DNA of 16,206 nt from a bacterium (GCA_030428695.1 JAUIEM010000224.1:1-16206), one strand, 5' to 3'. Shown: positions 1 through 7,103, numbered from the stretch's first letter. The notes: generated by a model from the letters alone, not told the origin. Translations and numbers: made by a program.

Positions 1-2
1 CC

Positions 3-797
3 ATGCACGACATCACGAGCATCGAGCCCCTGATCGAGGTCGTCCGGGCCGCCGGCGAGGTCGCCCTGAAGGACTACCGCTGCCCGGACCTGGTGCGCGA
101 GGGCAAGCCCGACGGTTCCCTCGTCACCAAGGCCGACCGCGCGGTCCAGGCGCTCCTGACCCGGGAGCTGCGCGCCCGCCACCCCGAGGCCGGGATCCTC
201 GGGGAAGAGGGACCGCGCCGGCCCTTCGATGCCTCGCGTCCCTGCACCTTCGTCATCGACCCGATCGACGGCACGACCAGCTTCGCGGCGGGCGTGCCGG
301 GCTGGTGCGTGTGCCTGGGCATGCTCGACGCGGCGCTGCGACCGGTCGCCGGCATCGTCTGGGCGCCCGCCTGGGACAGCCTGTTCTTCGCCGACGTCGA
401 CCCCGCCACGCCGGCGCTCTGGAACGGGCAGCGCCTGCCGCGCCTCGCGCCCTATCCCGACGAGCGGGGCACGCCGATGCTGCTCGTCGGCTCCCGCACG
501 CACCGGGTGTGCGACATCGGCAAGTTCCCCGGCAAGATCCGCAGCCTCGGCAGCTCGGCGCTGCACCTGTGCCTGGTCGCCCGCGCCGGCGGCTTCGTCG
601 CCACCCACATCCCGCGCAGCTCCGCCTGGGACCTGGTCGCCGCCCACGCGATCGGCGCGCGGGTGGGCCTGCGCGTCGAGCACGCCTCCGGCGGCGCGGT
701 CGCCTACGACGGCCTCGCCCCGTCCTGGAAGCTGCCCGGGGCGGTGCTGGCGGGGGAAGAGCGCGCGCTCGAGCGGCTGCGCGCGGTCTGGGGCTGA
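3..797 (+). CDS. Inositol monophosphatase family phosphatase (IMPase / CysQ-like)
   Basis: A 264-aa protein, the usual length for the Mg2+-dependent IMPase/FBPase/CysQ superfamily of cytoplasmic sugar- or nucleotide-phosphate phosphatases. The metal-binding signature is complete: GEEG at residues 67-70 (Glu69), DPIDGTTSF at 86-94 (Asp86, Asp89, Thr91) and the C-terminal SAWDLVAAHAIGA with Asp210. GSSALHLCLVARAGGFVA around 183-200 matches the conserved G-S-A-A-L-x-L-x-x-V-A-x-G segment. The substrate (inositol-1-phosphate, 3'-phosphoadenosine 5'-phosphate, histidinol phosphate or other) cannot be told from these motifs. The ATG lies 2 bases inside the window, so no ribosome binding site is visible and the true start could be upstream. 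It converges with the unknown gene on the minus strand, with 5 bases between the stop codons. Confidence 0.9.
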   Translation: MHDITSIEPLIEVVRAAGEVALKDYRCPDLVREGKPDGSLVTKADRAVQALLTRELRARHPEAGILGEEGPRRPFDASRPCTFVIDPIDGTTSFAAGVPGWCVCLGMLDAALRPVAGIVWAPAWDSLFFADVDPATPALWNGQRLPRLAPYPDERGTPMLLVGSRTHRVCDIGKFPGKIRSLGSSALHLCLVARAGGFVATHIPRSSAWDLVAAHAIGARVGLRVEHASGGAVAYDGLAPSWKLPGAVLAGEERALERLRAVWG

Positions 798-802
798 GTC
801 GC

Positions 803-1141
803 TCAGGCCGCGGCGGCGGGGGCGTAGGAGCGCAGGAAGGGCACGCGCGTGCCGCTCCCGTAGTCGATCCAGACGTCGACCGGGCCCCGGGTGCGCAGCT
901 TGAAGCGGAACACGAGCTCGGTGCCGTCGCGCTCGGCCTCGGCGAAGGCGCGCGACTGCTCGGTACCGGCTACGCGGAACACGCAGCGCGCGTCGGCGGG
1001 CGGGTCGAGGGCCTTGAGCCGCAGGATCGCGTCGCCGCACTGGACGGTGATCACGTGGCGGCGGCCGGCGCGCAGGCGGATGCCCTCGCTGAGCGTGTCG
1101 ATGTCGGTCCGGTGGCTCTCTTCTCGCACGGTCGCGGGCAT
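803..1141 (-). CDS. Hypothetical protein, 112 aa
   Basis: I do not recognise this protein. It has an excellent ribosome binding site: the upstream strand reads AAGGAGG seven to eight bases before the ATG at 1141, which argues for a real gene. The product is soluble, with no signal peptide or membrane segment. After a polar N-terminus (about residues 1-20) it alternates short hydrophobic strands (HVITVQ, AILRLKAL, CVFRVA, ELVFRFKL, VDVWIDYG), which suggests a small beta-rich domain, and it ends in Ala-Pro-rich sequence. It contains two cysteines (in QCGD and RCVF). It is transcribed away from the M61 peptidase gene, leaving a 211-bp divergent spacer, and converges on the IMPase-like gene. No function can be inferred. 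Confidence 0.72.
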   Translation of the reverse strand: MPATVREESHRTDIDTLSEGIRLRAGRRHVITVQCGDAILRLKALDPPADARCVFRVAGTEQSRAFAEAERDGTELVFRFKLRTRGPVDVWIDYGSGTRVPFLRSYAPAAAA

Positions 1142-1352
1142 CGGTGGTCCTCCTTGTGGGCCCTCGACGCACCCTCAAGGAAATGACGTGCCAGGCCGGC
1201 GGGCCGCCATCCTCCGTCTGCGCCTGCCGTGGTCGGCGCGTCCTTCGGTGCACGCGCCTGCACAGTGTTGCACACCGGTCGGTGGTGGCGCTCCTCACAA
1301 GGACCGACGAGCTCCGTACACATCGGTAACCCCCCACCCTCTGGAGGAACCC
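1142..1352. other. Divergent intergenic spacer (112-aa unknown / M61 peptidase)
   Basis: This 211-base spacer must hold promoters for both divergent genes. Only the two Shine-Dalgarno sequences at its ends are clear. TTGCAC (1268-1273) could be a -35 for the M61 gene, but no fitting -10 follows. GTCGGT (1279-1284) and ACCGAC (1303-1308) form weak inverted arms. I find no convincing ORF or RNA gene. Confidence 0.5.
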
Positions 1353-3107
1353 GTGTCCAGACTGCTGATCCTACCCCTGCTCGCGAGCGCCCTGCTCGCC
1401 TCGTCCCCGACCTTCGAGCACGAGCTCGACTGGAGCCGCGCGCCGGAGGGCGCCCTGCAGGTCACGCTGCACGTCGGCGGCTGCGACACCTTCGGCAGCG
1501 CGTTCATCGTCCGCATGCCGAACTGGACCCCCGGCGCCTACCGCTTCCGCGGCTTCGGTGAGCGCGTGACCGACCTGCGCGCGCGGGCCGGCAGCGTCGA
1601 CGGCGCGGAGCTGACTGTCACCCGCGACGGCACGGACACCTGGCTCGTCGACCACGAGGGCGCGGCGACCGTCGTCTTCCAGTACACCGTCCCCCTCGGC
1701 GGCCGGCGCAGCAACCTCGCCCAGGGCGTGCACATCACCGGACCGGAGACCTACCTGTACCTGCCCGGCTACGAGCGGGTGGGGGCCCACCGCGTGCACA
1801 TGGTCGGCATCCCCGAGGGCTGGCAGCTGACGACCGGGCTGGTGCGCCACGACGACGGCAGCTACTCGGCGGTCGACTACGACCAGCTGATCGACTGCCC
1901 GGTGACCGTCGGCCCGCTGCTCCTCGACGAGATCGTCGTCAAGGGTTGCCCGATCGAGCTGAGCTACCAGGGCGACCGCGCGCTGGCCGAGCGGATGAAC
2001 GCCGAGCTCAAGGAGGAGATCGGGAAGATCTGCGCCTGGCAGTTCGACTTCTTCGGCGAGATCCCCTTCGACCGCTACGTGTTCCAGTTCACCGTCGGCG
2101 GCGGCCGCGGCGCGAGCGGCCTCGAGCACCACAACTCGACCGAGATCTACCTGTCCGAGGGCTCGGTCTTCAGCAGCACCAGCGGCCTGAGCGTGATCGC
2201 CCACGAGTTCTTCCATCTGTGGAACGTCAAGCGCATCCGCTCCGAGACGATCAACCCCTTCGACTACACCGAGGTCCCGCGCATGGACTCGCTGTGGTTC
2301 CTCGAGGGAGTGACCGACTACTACACCGCCGTCTGCCTGCTGCACACCGGCGTCTACACGCCCGAGCAGTACCTCAACGTGCTCGGCCGGGCCTGGTCGC
2401 AGTGCAACCAGACCGACGACTACTACACCCGGGGCCGCGCCTGGGGCTTCGCCCTCGACCTCGAGATCCGGGCGGCGACCGGCAACCGCCGCTCCCTCGA
2501 CGACGTGATGCGCTACATGAACTGGCAGTTCGCGCGGCCCGACCGGGGCTTCGAGCGCTCCGAGGGCATCTTCCACATCATCGACGCGGTCGCCCAGGCC
2601 GACCTGTCGAGTCGCTGGCTGCCGATCGTGCTCGGCGAGGCGGACGCGGACTTCAGCGCCATCGCGCCGGTCGGCGGGCTGAGCTTCAAGCTGCGCGAGA
2701 TCTCCCGCTCGGCCTTCTTCGGCGTGCAGGCCGAGCCGAGCGCCGCGGGCGGCATCGTGCTGGGCAACGTCGTCCCCGGCAGCTCCGCCGCGGACGCCGG
2801 CTTCGCGGTCGGTGACCGGCTGCTCAGCCTGAACGGGACCGCCTTCACCGAGGCGAACTGGGGCGACCTGATCCGCGGCACCGAGCCGGGCGCCGAGGTC
2901 GTGATCGTGCGGGTGCGCGGCGACGAGGAGCGCGAGGTGCGCTTCGCGATGGGCTACCGCGCCCAGACCGAGGGCCGCCTGGCCCGGGATCCCGAGGCGA
3001 GCGCCGAGGCGCGGGCGGTGTTCGAGGGCTTCCTCGCCGCAGAGCCCTTCCGGGCCGTGCCGGATCCGGGGGAACCGGCCGCGCCGGTGGTCGAGGACTA
3101 CTTCTAA
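1353..3107 (+). CDS. Exported M61-family metallopeptidase with C-terminal PDZ domain
   Basis: A zinc aminopeptidase/endopeptidase of the glycyl aminopeptidase family (MEROPS M61), 584 aa from GTG 1353. The start is chosen because GGAGG lies 6 bases upstream and the first residues form a signal peptide (a hydrophobic run of Leu/Ile/Ala after Ser-Arg). The open frame extends upstream to 891, but that part overlaps the opposite gene and has no protein-like character. The N-terminal beta domain is followed by the family's GRGASGLEHHNS segment, then HEFFH at residues 284-288 (His284 and His288 zinc ligands, Glu285 general base) and Glu318 in WFLEGVTDYY as the third ligand. Residues about 463-530 form a PDZ domain (GGIVLGNVVPGSSAADAG, VGDRLLSLNG). 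It probably acts in the periplasm or outside the cell. All catalytic residues are present. Upstream is a divergent spacer, downstream the ALDH gene after 101 bases. Confidence 0.93.
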   Translation: MSRLLILPLLASALLASSPTFEHELDWSRAPEGALQVTLHVGGCDTFGSAFIVRMPNWTPGAYRFRGFGERVTDLRARAGSVDGAELTVTRDGTDTWLVDHEGAATVVFQYTVPLGGRRSNLAQGVHITGPETYLYLPGYERVGAHRVHMVGIPEGWQLTTGLVRHDDGSYSAVDYDQLIDCPVTVGPLLLDEIVVKGCPIELSYQGDRALAERMNAELKEEIGKICAWQFDFFGEIPFDRYVFQFTVGGGRGASGLEHHNSTEIYLSEGSVFSSTSGLSVIAHEFFHLWNVKRIRSETINPFDYTEVPRMDSLWFLEGVTDYYTAVCLLHTGVYTPEQYLNVLGRAWSQCNQTDDYYTRGRAWGFALDLEIRAATGNRRSLDDVMRYMNWQFARPDRGFERSEGIFHIIDAVAQADLSSRWLPIVLGEADADFSAIAPVGGLSFKLREISRSAFFGVQAEPSAAGGIVLGNVVPGSSAADAGFAVGDRLLSLNGTAFTEANWGDLIRGTEPGAEVVIVRVRGDEEREVRFAMGYRAQTEGRLARDPEASAEARAVFEGFLAAEPFRAVPDPGEPAAPVVEDYF

Positions 3108-3118
3108 GCGGTTTCGGC

Positions 3119-3148
3119 GGCCGCCGCCCGGGAATCTGGACGGCGGCC
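3119..3148 (+). terminator. GC-rich hairpin after the M61 gene (possible terminator)
   Basis: Eleven bases after the M61 stop, GGCCGCCG (3119-3126) pairs perfectly with CGGCGGCC (3141-3148) around a 14-base loop. There is no following U-tract, so it is not a canonical intrinsic terminator. In a genome this GC-rich it could be a U-less terminator, an mRNA 3' stabiliser or chance. It overlaps the proposed -35 box of the downstream gene. Confidence 0.35.
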
Positions 3149-3165
3149 TGCTCGCGACCTATAAC
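3137..3165 (+). promoter_or_regulatory. Predicted sigma-70-type promoter of the aldehyde dehydrogenase gene
   Basis: TGGACG (3137-3142, 4 of 6 matches to the -35 consensus) lies 17 bases before TATAAC (3160-3165, 5 of 6 to the -10 consensus). It sits 43 bases upstream of the ATG at 3209. An AT-rich -10 stands out in this GC-rich sequence. This is a prediction from sequence only, and the sigma factor specificity of this organism is unknown. Confidence 0.45.
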
Positions 3166-3208
3166 CAAGAGATCACGCAGGTCCCCCCCTGCCTTCCCCG
3201 AGGACGTC

Positions 3209-4600
3209 ATGCCGACCACCGCCACCCCCGTCGACTCCATCCCCGCCCTGGTCTCCGAGCTGCGCGCGACCTTCCACAGCGGTCGCACCCGGCCCTATGC
3301 CTGGCGCGACGCCCAGCTCGCGGCCCTGCTGCGGATGATGAAGGAGCACGAGACGACGATCTGCGAGGCTCTGCGCAAGGACGTCGGCAAGCCCGAGCTC
3401 GAGGCCTTCATGTCCGAGGTCGCCTACAGCGTCGGCGAGGTCGAGCGCACTCGGAAGAAGCTGAAGAGCTGGATGCAGCCGCAGCGCGTCGGCAGTCCCC
3501 TGGTGCTGCAGCCGGGCAGCAGCCACATCCACAGCGATCCTCTCGGGGTGGTGCTGGTCATCGCGCCGTGGAACTACCCGTTCGGGCTGGTGCTCGGTCC
3601 CCTGCTCGGTGCCCTGGCGGCGGGCAACTGCGTGGTGGTCAAGCCCTCCGAGGTCGCGCCGGCGACCTCCGCGATGCTCGCCGAGCTGCTGCCGCGCTAC
3701 CTCGACACCGGCGCCGTGCGGGTGGTCGAGGGGGCGGTCGAGGAGACGACCGCGCTCCTCGCCCAGCGCTTCGACCACATTTTCTACACCGGCAACGGCC
3801 AGGTCGGTCGCATCGTGATGCGCGCCGCCGCCGAGAACCTGACGCCGGTCACCCTCGAGCTGGGCGGCAAGAGCCCCTGCCTGGTCGATGAGAACGTCGA
3901 CTTCGACGTCACCCTCAAGCGCATCTGCTGGGGGAAGTTCTCGAACGCCGGGCAGACCTGCGTCGCCCCGGACTACATCCTCGCCCACCGCAAGATCCAC
4001 GACCGCCTGCTCGAGGGGCTGCGCGCGACCGTCGAGAGCTTCTACGGCGCCGATCCGCAGCAGAGCCCCGACTACGGGCGCATCGTCAACCGCCGCCACC
4101 ACCAGCGGCTGGTCGCGCTGCTCGACAGCGGCGAGCCGGTCGTCGGCGGGGGCCATGACGAGGACGACCGTTACCTCGCGCCGACCGTGCTCAAGAACGT
4201 CGCGCCGGACTCGAAGGTGATGGAGTCCGAGATCTTCGGCCCGATCCTGCCGGTGCTCGAGGTCGCGAACATGCAGGAGGCGATCGACTTCGTCAACGCG
4301 CGGCCGAAGCCCCTGGCGCTGTACGTCTTCTCGAAGAACAAGGCGGTGCAGGACCGGGTGCTGTCGCTGACCAGCTCGGGGGGCGCGACCGTCAACCATT
4401 GCTGGATGCACCTCGCCAACCCCGAGCTGCCCTTCGGCGGCGTCGGCGAGAGCGGTATGGGGGCGTACCACGGCAAGGCGAGCTTCGACGTCTTCTCCCA
4501 CAAGAAGTCGGTGCTGCGCAAGTCGACCTACCTCGACGTCGAGCTGACCTACCCGCCGTTCACCGACGGCAAGAAGAAGTGGATCCGGCGCCTGATCTGA
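3209..4600 (+). CDS. Aldehyde dehydrogenase, ALDH3 / fatty-aldehyde dehydrogenase-like
   Basis: NAD(P)+-dependent oxidation of aldehydes to acids. At 463 aa it has the shorter length of the ALDH3 class (fatty or aromatic aldehydes) rather than the roughly 500 aa of ALDH1/2. The cofactor segment VLVIAPWNYPF is present, with general base Glu217 in LELGGKSPC and catalytic nucleophile Cys251 in FSNAGQTCVAPDY. The Glu-to-Cys spacing of 34 residues is the standard one. EIFGPILPV and the C-terminal TYPPFTDGKKKWIRR with a basic tail are also typical of ALDH3-like enzymes. In eukaryotic fatty-aldehyde dehydrogenases the C-terminus anchors to membrane, but no such helix is visible here. The protein is probably cytoplasmic and has no signal peptide. 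It has its own predicted promoter. The exact substrate cannot be assigned. Confidence 0.95.
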   Translation: MPTTATPVDSIPALVSELRATFHSGRTRPYAWRDAQLAALLRMMKEHETTICEALRKDVGKPELEAFMSEVAYSVGEVERTRKKLKSWMQPQRVGSPLVLQPGSSHIHSDPLGVVLVIAPWNYPFGLVLGPLLGALAAGNCVVVKPSEVAPATSAMLAELLPRYLDTGAVRVVEGAVEETTALLAQRFDHIFYTGNGQVGRIVMRAAAENLTPVTLELGGKSPCLVDENVDFDVTLKRICWGKFSNAGQTCVAPDYILAHRKIHDRLLEGLRATVESFYGADPQQSPDYGRIVNRRHHQRLVALLDSGEPVVGGGHDEDDRYLAPTVLKNVAPDSKVMESEIFGPILPVLEVANMQEAIDFVNARPKPLALYVFSKNKAVQDRVLSLTSSGGATVNHCWMHLANPELPFGGVGESGMGAYHGKASFDVFSHKKSVLRKSTYLDVELTYPPFTDGKKKWIRRLI

Positions 4601-4603
4601 GCC

Positions 4604-4846
4604 TCAACGTAGGTCCTGCTGCCAGCGAGGGAGGTCGGTTCCCGAAGTACGGCCCCCTGCAGGTCTGAGCCCGTTCGATTCACCGGGATAGGCTCCTCGC
4701 CCCGGGGCCGCCCGCGTTGGTGCGCGGCATCGCGGTCGTGATGACGGCTCGACGAAGCGCGGCTCCGCCGGCCCGCGCTTCCACAACGCGAGCAGCGCGA
4801 CGAGGGCGAGCGCTGCCAGCCCGAGGACGATCGCGATCCGGCGCAT
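4604..4846 (-). CDS. Small single-span membrane or secreted protein, 80 aa
   Basis: Unrecognised. The ATG at 4846 is preceded by GGAGG at 5-6 bases spacing, a strong ribosome binding site. The product begins M-R-R followed by a long hydrophobic run (IAIVLGLAALALVALLALW, about residues 4-22). That is either a signal anchor or an uncleaved signal peptide. A polar Pro/Arg/Gly-rich tail of about 55 residues follows and ends in WQQDLR. The tail is low-complexity and may be disordered. The gene fills the space between the ALDH gene (its stop abuts it) and the divergent quinone oxidoreductase. The ribosome binding site and hydrophobic N-terminus support coding, while the Pro/Arg-rich tail resembles noncoding high-GC translation, so confidence is moderate. 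Confidence 0.5.
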   Translation of the reverse strand: MRRIAIVLGLAALALVALLALWKRGPAEPRFVEPSSRPRCRAPTRAAPGRGAYPGESNGLRPAGGRTSGTDLPRWQQDLR

Positions 4847-4922
4847 CCTGCCTCCACGCTGCGGACGGCCCGCTGGACGTTGGAACCGTTCGCGCGGGAA
4901 AATGCAACACGTCGGCGCTACA

Positions 4923-6053
4923 ATGCGCGCGTGGAGGTTCCTCATGCCGCCTGCCTATGGGCCCCCCGGCCAGAAGATCGTCGTTACCGGTCTGGCGGAG
5001 ACGCCGCTCGAAGCGCTCGAGAGCTGTCTCGAGCTGCGCGAGCAGCTTCCGCCCGAGCCGGCGACGCTCGCCCCGACCGACGTCGTGATCGCCGTGCGGG
5101 CGGCCGCGGTCGGCTGGGTGGACCTGCTGATGACCAGCGGCCAGTACCAGCATCTCGTCCGCCCACCCTACACGCCCGGCCTCGAGTACGCCGGCGAGAT
5201 CGTGTGGTGCGGGGCGGAGGTCGATCCCGCCCGGCTCGGCACCCGGGTGCTCGCCGACGGCTTCAGCACGGGACCGCGCTCCGGCGGCGAGCACCGCCGC
5301 CACGGTGGCTTCGCGAGCTACGCGGTCGCGCCGGACAAGGCCGCGCTGGCGCTGCCCGAGCCCCTGAGCTTCGCCGAGGGCTGCGCCCTGCTCGGCAGCT
5401 ACGAGACCGCCTACCACTGCCTGATCGCGTGCGGCGAGCTGCGCGCCGAGGACACGGTGCTGATCCACGGCGCCTCGGGGGCGACCGGTCTCGCCGCCGT
5501 GCACGTCGCCAAACGCGTCGGGGCGACGGTGATCGCGACCGGCCGCTCGCCGGAGAAGCTCGCCGCTGTCCGCGCAGAGGGCGCCGACCACGTCTTGTGC
5601 ACCGCGACCGAAGACGGCGAGCCGCGCTTCCGGGACGAGGTCAAGGCGCTGACCGGCGGCCGCGGGGTCGACGTGGTGTACGACGGGGTCGGCGGCGCCG
5701 TCTCGCTCGAGAGCCTGCGCTGCGTGCGCTTCGGCGCGCGCTTCCTGATCGTCGGCTGGGCCTCGACGCCCTTCGTCGCCCGGGGCAAGGGCCAACGTGG
5801 CGCGCCGCGGGCGAACCAGCTGCCGACCAACCTGCTCATGATGAAGGGCCTGCGGGTGCTCGGCTGCCCGACGGTGATCGCCACCCAGCACGACCCCGGC
5901 CTGCGCCCGGCGCGGCTGCGCTGGATCTTCGACCAGGTGCGCGCGGGGCTGCGGCCCTGCGTGGGGCGCCGCTTCCCGCTCGCGCGCTACGACGAGGCCC
6001 TGCGCGCGAAGTGGAACAGCGCCTTCGTCGGAGGCTGCGTGCTCGAGCCGTAG
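4923..6053 (+). CDS. Zinc-independent quinone oxidoreductase-like protein (MDR superfamily)
   Basis: A medium-chain dehydrogenase/reductase of about 376 aa that lacks the Cys/His zinc ligands of alcohol dehydrogenases, as in NADPH:quinone oxidoreductase / crotonyl-CoA reductase-like proteins. The N-terminal GroES-like domain holds AAAVGWVDLLMTSGQYQ and PYTPGLEYAGEI. The Rossmann nucleotide-binding motif is HGASGATGLAAVHVAKRVG (residues 182-200), followed by GATVIATGRSPEKL, and GRGVDVVYDGVGG comes later. It is probably cytoplasmic and uses NADPH, with unknown substrate. The start is ambiguous. ATG 4923 gives MRAWRF, like family N-termini. ATG 4944 has the best ribosome binding site (GGAGG at 4933-4937). 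ATG 4902 is also open. TACAAT at 4919-4924 resembles a -10 box without a good -35, which would favour 4944. It converges with the selenoprotein gene, with 3 bases between the stops. Confidence 0.9.
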   Translation: MRAWRFLMPPAYGPPGQKIVVTGLAETPLEALESCLELREQLPPEPATLAPTDVVIAVRAAAVGWVDLLMTSGQYQHLVRPPYTPGLEYAGEIVWCGAEVDPARLGTRVLADGFSTGPRSGGEHRRHGGFASYAVAPDKAALALPEPLSFAEGCALLGSYETAYHCLIACGELRAEDTVLIHGASGATGLAAVHVAKRVGATVIATGRSPEKLAAVRAEGADHVLCTATEDGEPRFRDEVKALTGGRGVDVVYDGVGGAVSLESLRCVRFGARFLIVGWASTPFVARGKGQRGAPRANQLPTNLLMMKGLRVLGCPTVIATQHDPGLRPARLRWIFDQVRAGLRPCVGRRFPLARYDEALRAKWNSAFVGGCVLEP

Positions 6054-6058
6054 GGCTC
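6045..6058. terminator. Small hairpin at the convergent gene ends
   Basis: GAGCC (6045-6049) and GGCTC (6054-6058) form a 5-bp stem with a 4-base loop across the touching ends of the two convergent genes. Such a symmetric hairpin could serve both directions, but it is short and has no U-tract, so the call is weak. Confidence 0.2.
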
Positions 6059-7103
6059 AGCGCCCGAGCGCCTGCAGACGTTCCTCCAGCCGGGCCGCGT
6101 GCTCCCACAGCCCCGCCCCGTCGGTCGGCGCCTCGAGCCCGGCCAGGGCCTGCGCATCCGCCGCGAGGGCCGCCGCGACGCGCGCCTGCAGGGCCTGCTG
6201 GCGCGGGCTGAGCCAGGCCTCGCCGGAGGCGCCCGCGGCGAGGGCGGCGTTGCACTTCGTCGCCTGGAAGCCGGTCAGGGGCAGGAAGCGCAGGGAGCCG
6301 CGCCGCAGGTGGTACTTGTCGTCGTCGTCCGCGCGGCGGCCGCGTTCGTCGCTGCGCCGGGCGGCGTCACCGAGCAGCTTCGCCGCGCTGCGCTGCTGGG
6401 CGTCGCTGCGGGTGAAGGCGCCGGTCAGGCAGTCGAGGCGCCGGGCCTCGGCGAGCAGGGTGCCGTAGTCGATCACCGAGGGGTCGAACTCCAGCTCGAC
6501 GACCTCCCGGCCGTCGAGCCAGGCCGCCTCGGTGGAGAGCACGCCGTCGAGGGCGCCGAGGCGGGCCTCTCCGACCCAGAAGCAGTGCATCGCGAAGGTC
6601 GCGCGCTCGCGCTCGGCGAGGGCGGCGGTCGCCCAGCGCAGCGCCGGGGGAACCTCGCGCTCGGCGGCTTCCAGCGCTGCGACGAGCCGGGCCGAGAAGC
6701 CCCGCGCGGTCCAGATGCGGTCCTTGCGCGGGATGATCTCGGCGCCGTCGGGGGCGAGGAAGCGCGCGACCGGGTAGTTCCAGGCGGGCTCCTCGAAGCG
6801 CCGCCGGACGACGTCATCGGCGCCGCCCTTGTTGTTGAAGATGGCGACCGACACGAAGGCGGTCTCGATCACCTCGACGAGCAGGGGGTGGCTGAGCGAC
6901 TCCGTCCCGAAGTCGACGCAGCCCGCTCAGCCGGGCACTTCCTGGAACAGCAGCAGCATCGGCTTGTCGACCTCGGCCGCCCGCGCCAGCCCGGCGTCGA
7001 AGTCGCGGATCCAGCCCACGCGGCCGAGCTCGCGCGGGTTCCCGGCGTCAGACTGGGCCCACACGGTGCCCCCGAGCAGGCAGAGACAGAGCATCGCTCG
7101 CAT
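6057..7103 (-). CDS. Selenoprotein: exported thioredoxin-like (VPGU motif) plus MsrA-like domain, in-frame UGA = Sec59
   Basis: A 348-aa protein read through one in-frame TGA at 6927-6929. The ATG at 7103 has GGGGAGG 7 bases upstream. The N-terminus (MRAMLCLCLLGGTVWA-QS) looks like a signal peptide cleaved near residue 16. Residues about 31-140 read as a thioredoxin-like domain: WIRDFDAGLARAAEVDKP, then MLLLFQEVPG-Sec59-AGC62, then SHPLLVEVIE and EPAWNYPVARFLAPDG. Sec59 and Cys62 form a U-x-x-C redox pair where thioredoxins have C-x-x-C. Residues about 170-222 resemble methionine sulfoxide reductase A: MHCFWVGEARLGALDGVLST (Cys174 in the place of the MsrA nucleophile) and EVVELEFDPSVIDYGTLL. 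The C-terminal part contains KYHLRRGSLRFLPLTGFQAT. From memory this matches the VPGUxxT thioredoxin-like (seleno)protein group. Both sides of the TGA have protein-like sequence, and a SECIS-like hairpin starts at the UGA. It is the last gene of a likely three-gene operon, 48 bases after the aldo/keto reductase. A sequencing error or a Cys codon misread cannot be excluded from this sequence alone. Confidence 0.88.
6893..6929 (-). promoter_or_regulatory. Predicted bacterial SECIS hairpin starting at the UGA codon
   Basis: On the transcript, UGAGC (beginning at the UGA codon) pairs with GCUCA 32 bases on. After one bulged G the stem continues with GG/UC and CU/AG, then a G-G mismatch, then CGUC/GACG, closing an 8-base loop GACUUCGG. 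This gives about 13 pairs over 37 bases. The loop starts 16 bases from the U of UGA, with a G as its first base. Known bacterial SECIS elements lie directly downstream of UGA with the apical loop at a similar distance and a G near the start of the loop. The structure was folded by eye. SelB binding is inferred. Confidence 0.68.

Noticed and set aside
891..1352. N-terminal extension of the M61 reading frame up to 891
   Set aside because: It overlaps the opposite 112-aa gene and lacks protein-like character. The GTG at 1353 has a ribosome binding site and begins a signal peptide.
3173..4501. 442-codon minus-strand open frame opposite the aldehyde dehydrogenase
   Set aside because: It is a shadow of a gene with all ALDH catalytic residues, with no recognisable domain of its own. 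The same applies to minus frames at 1371-2576, 4680-5891 and 8580-9776.
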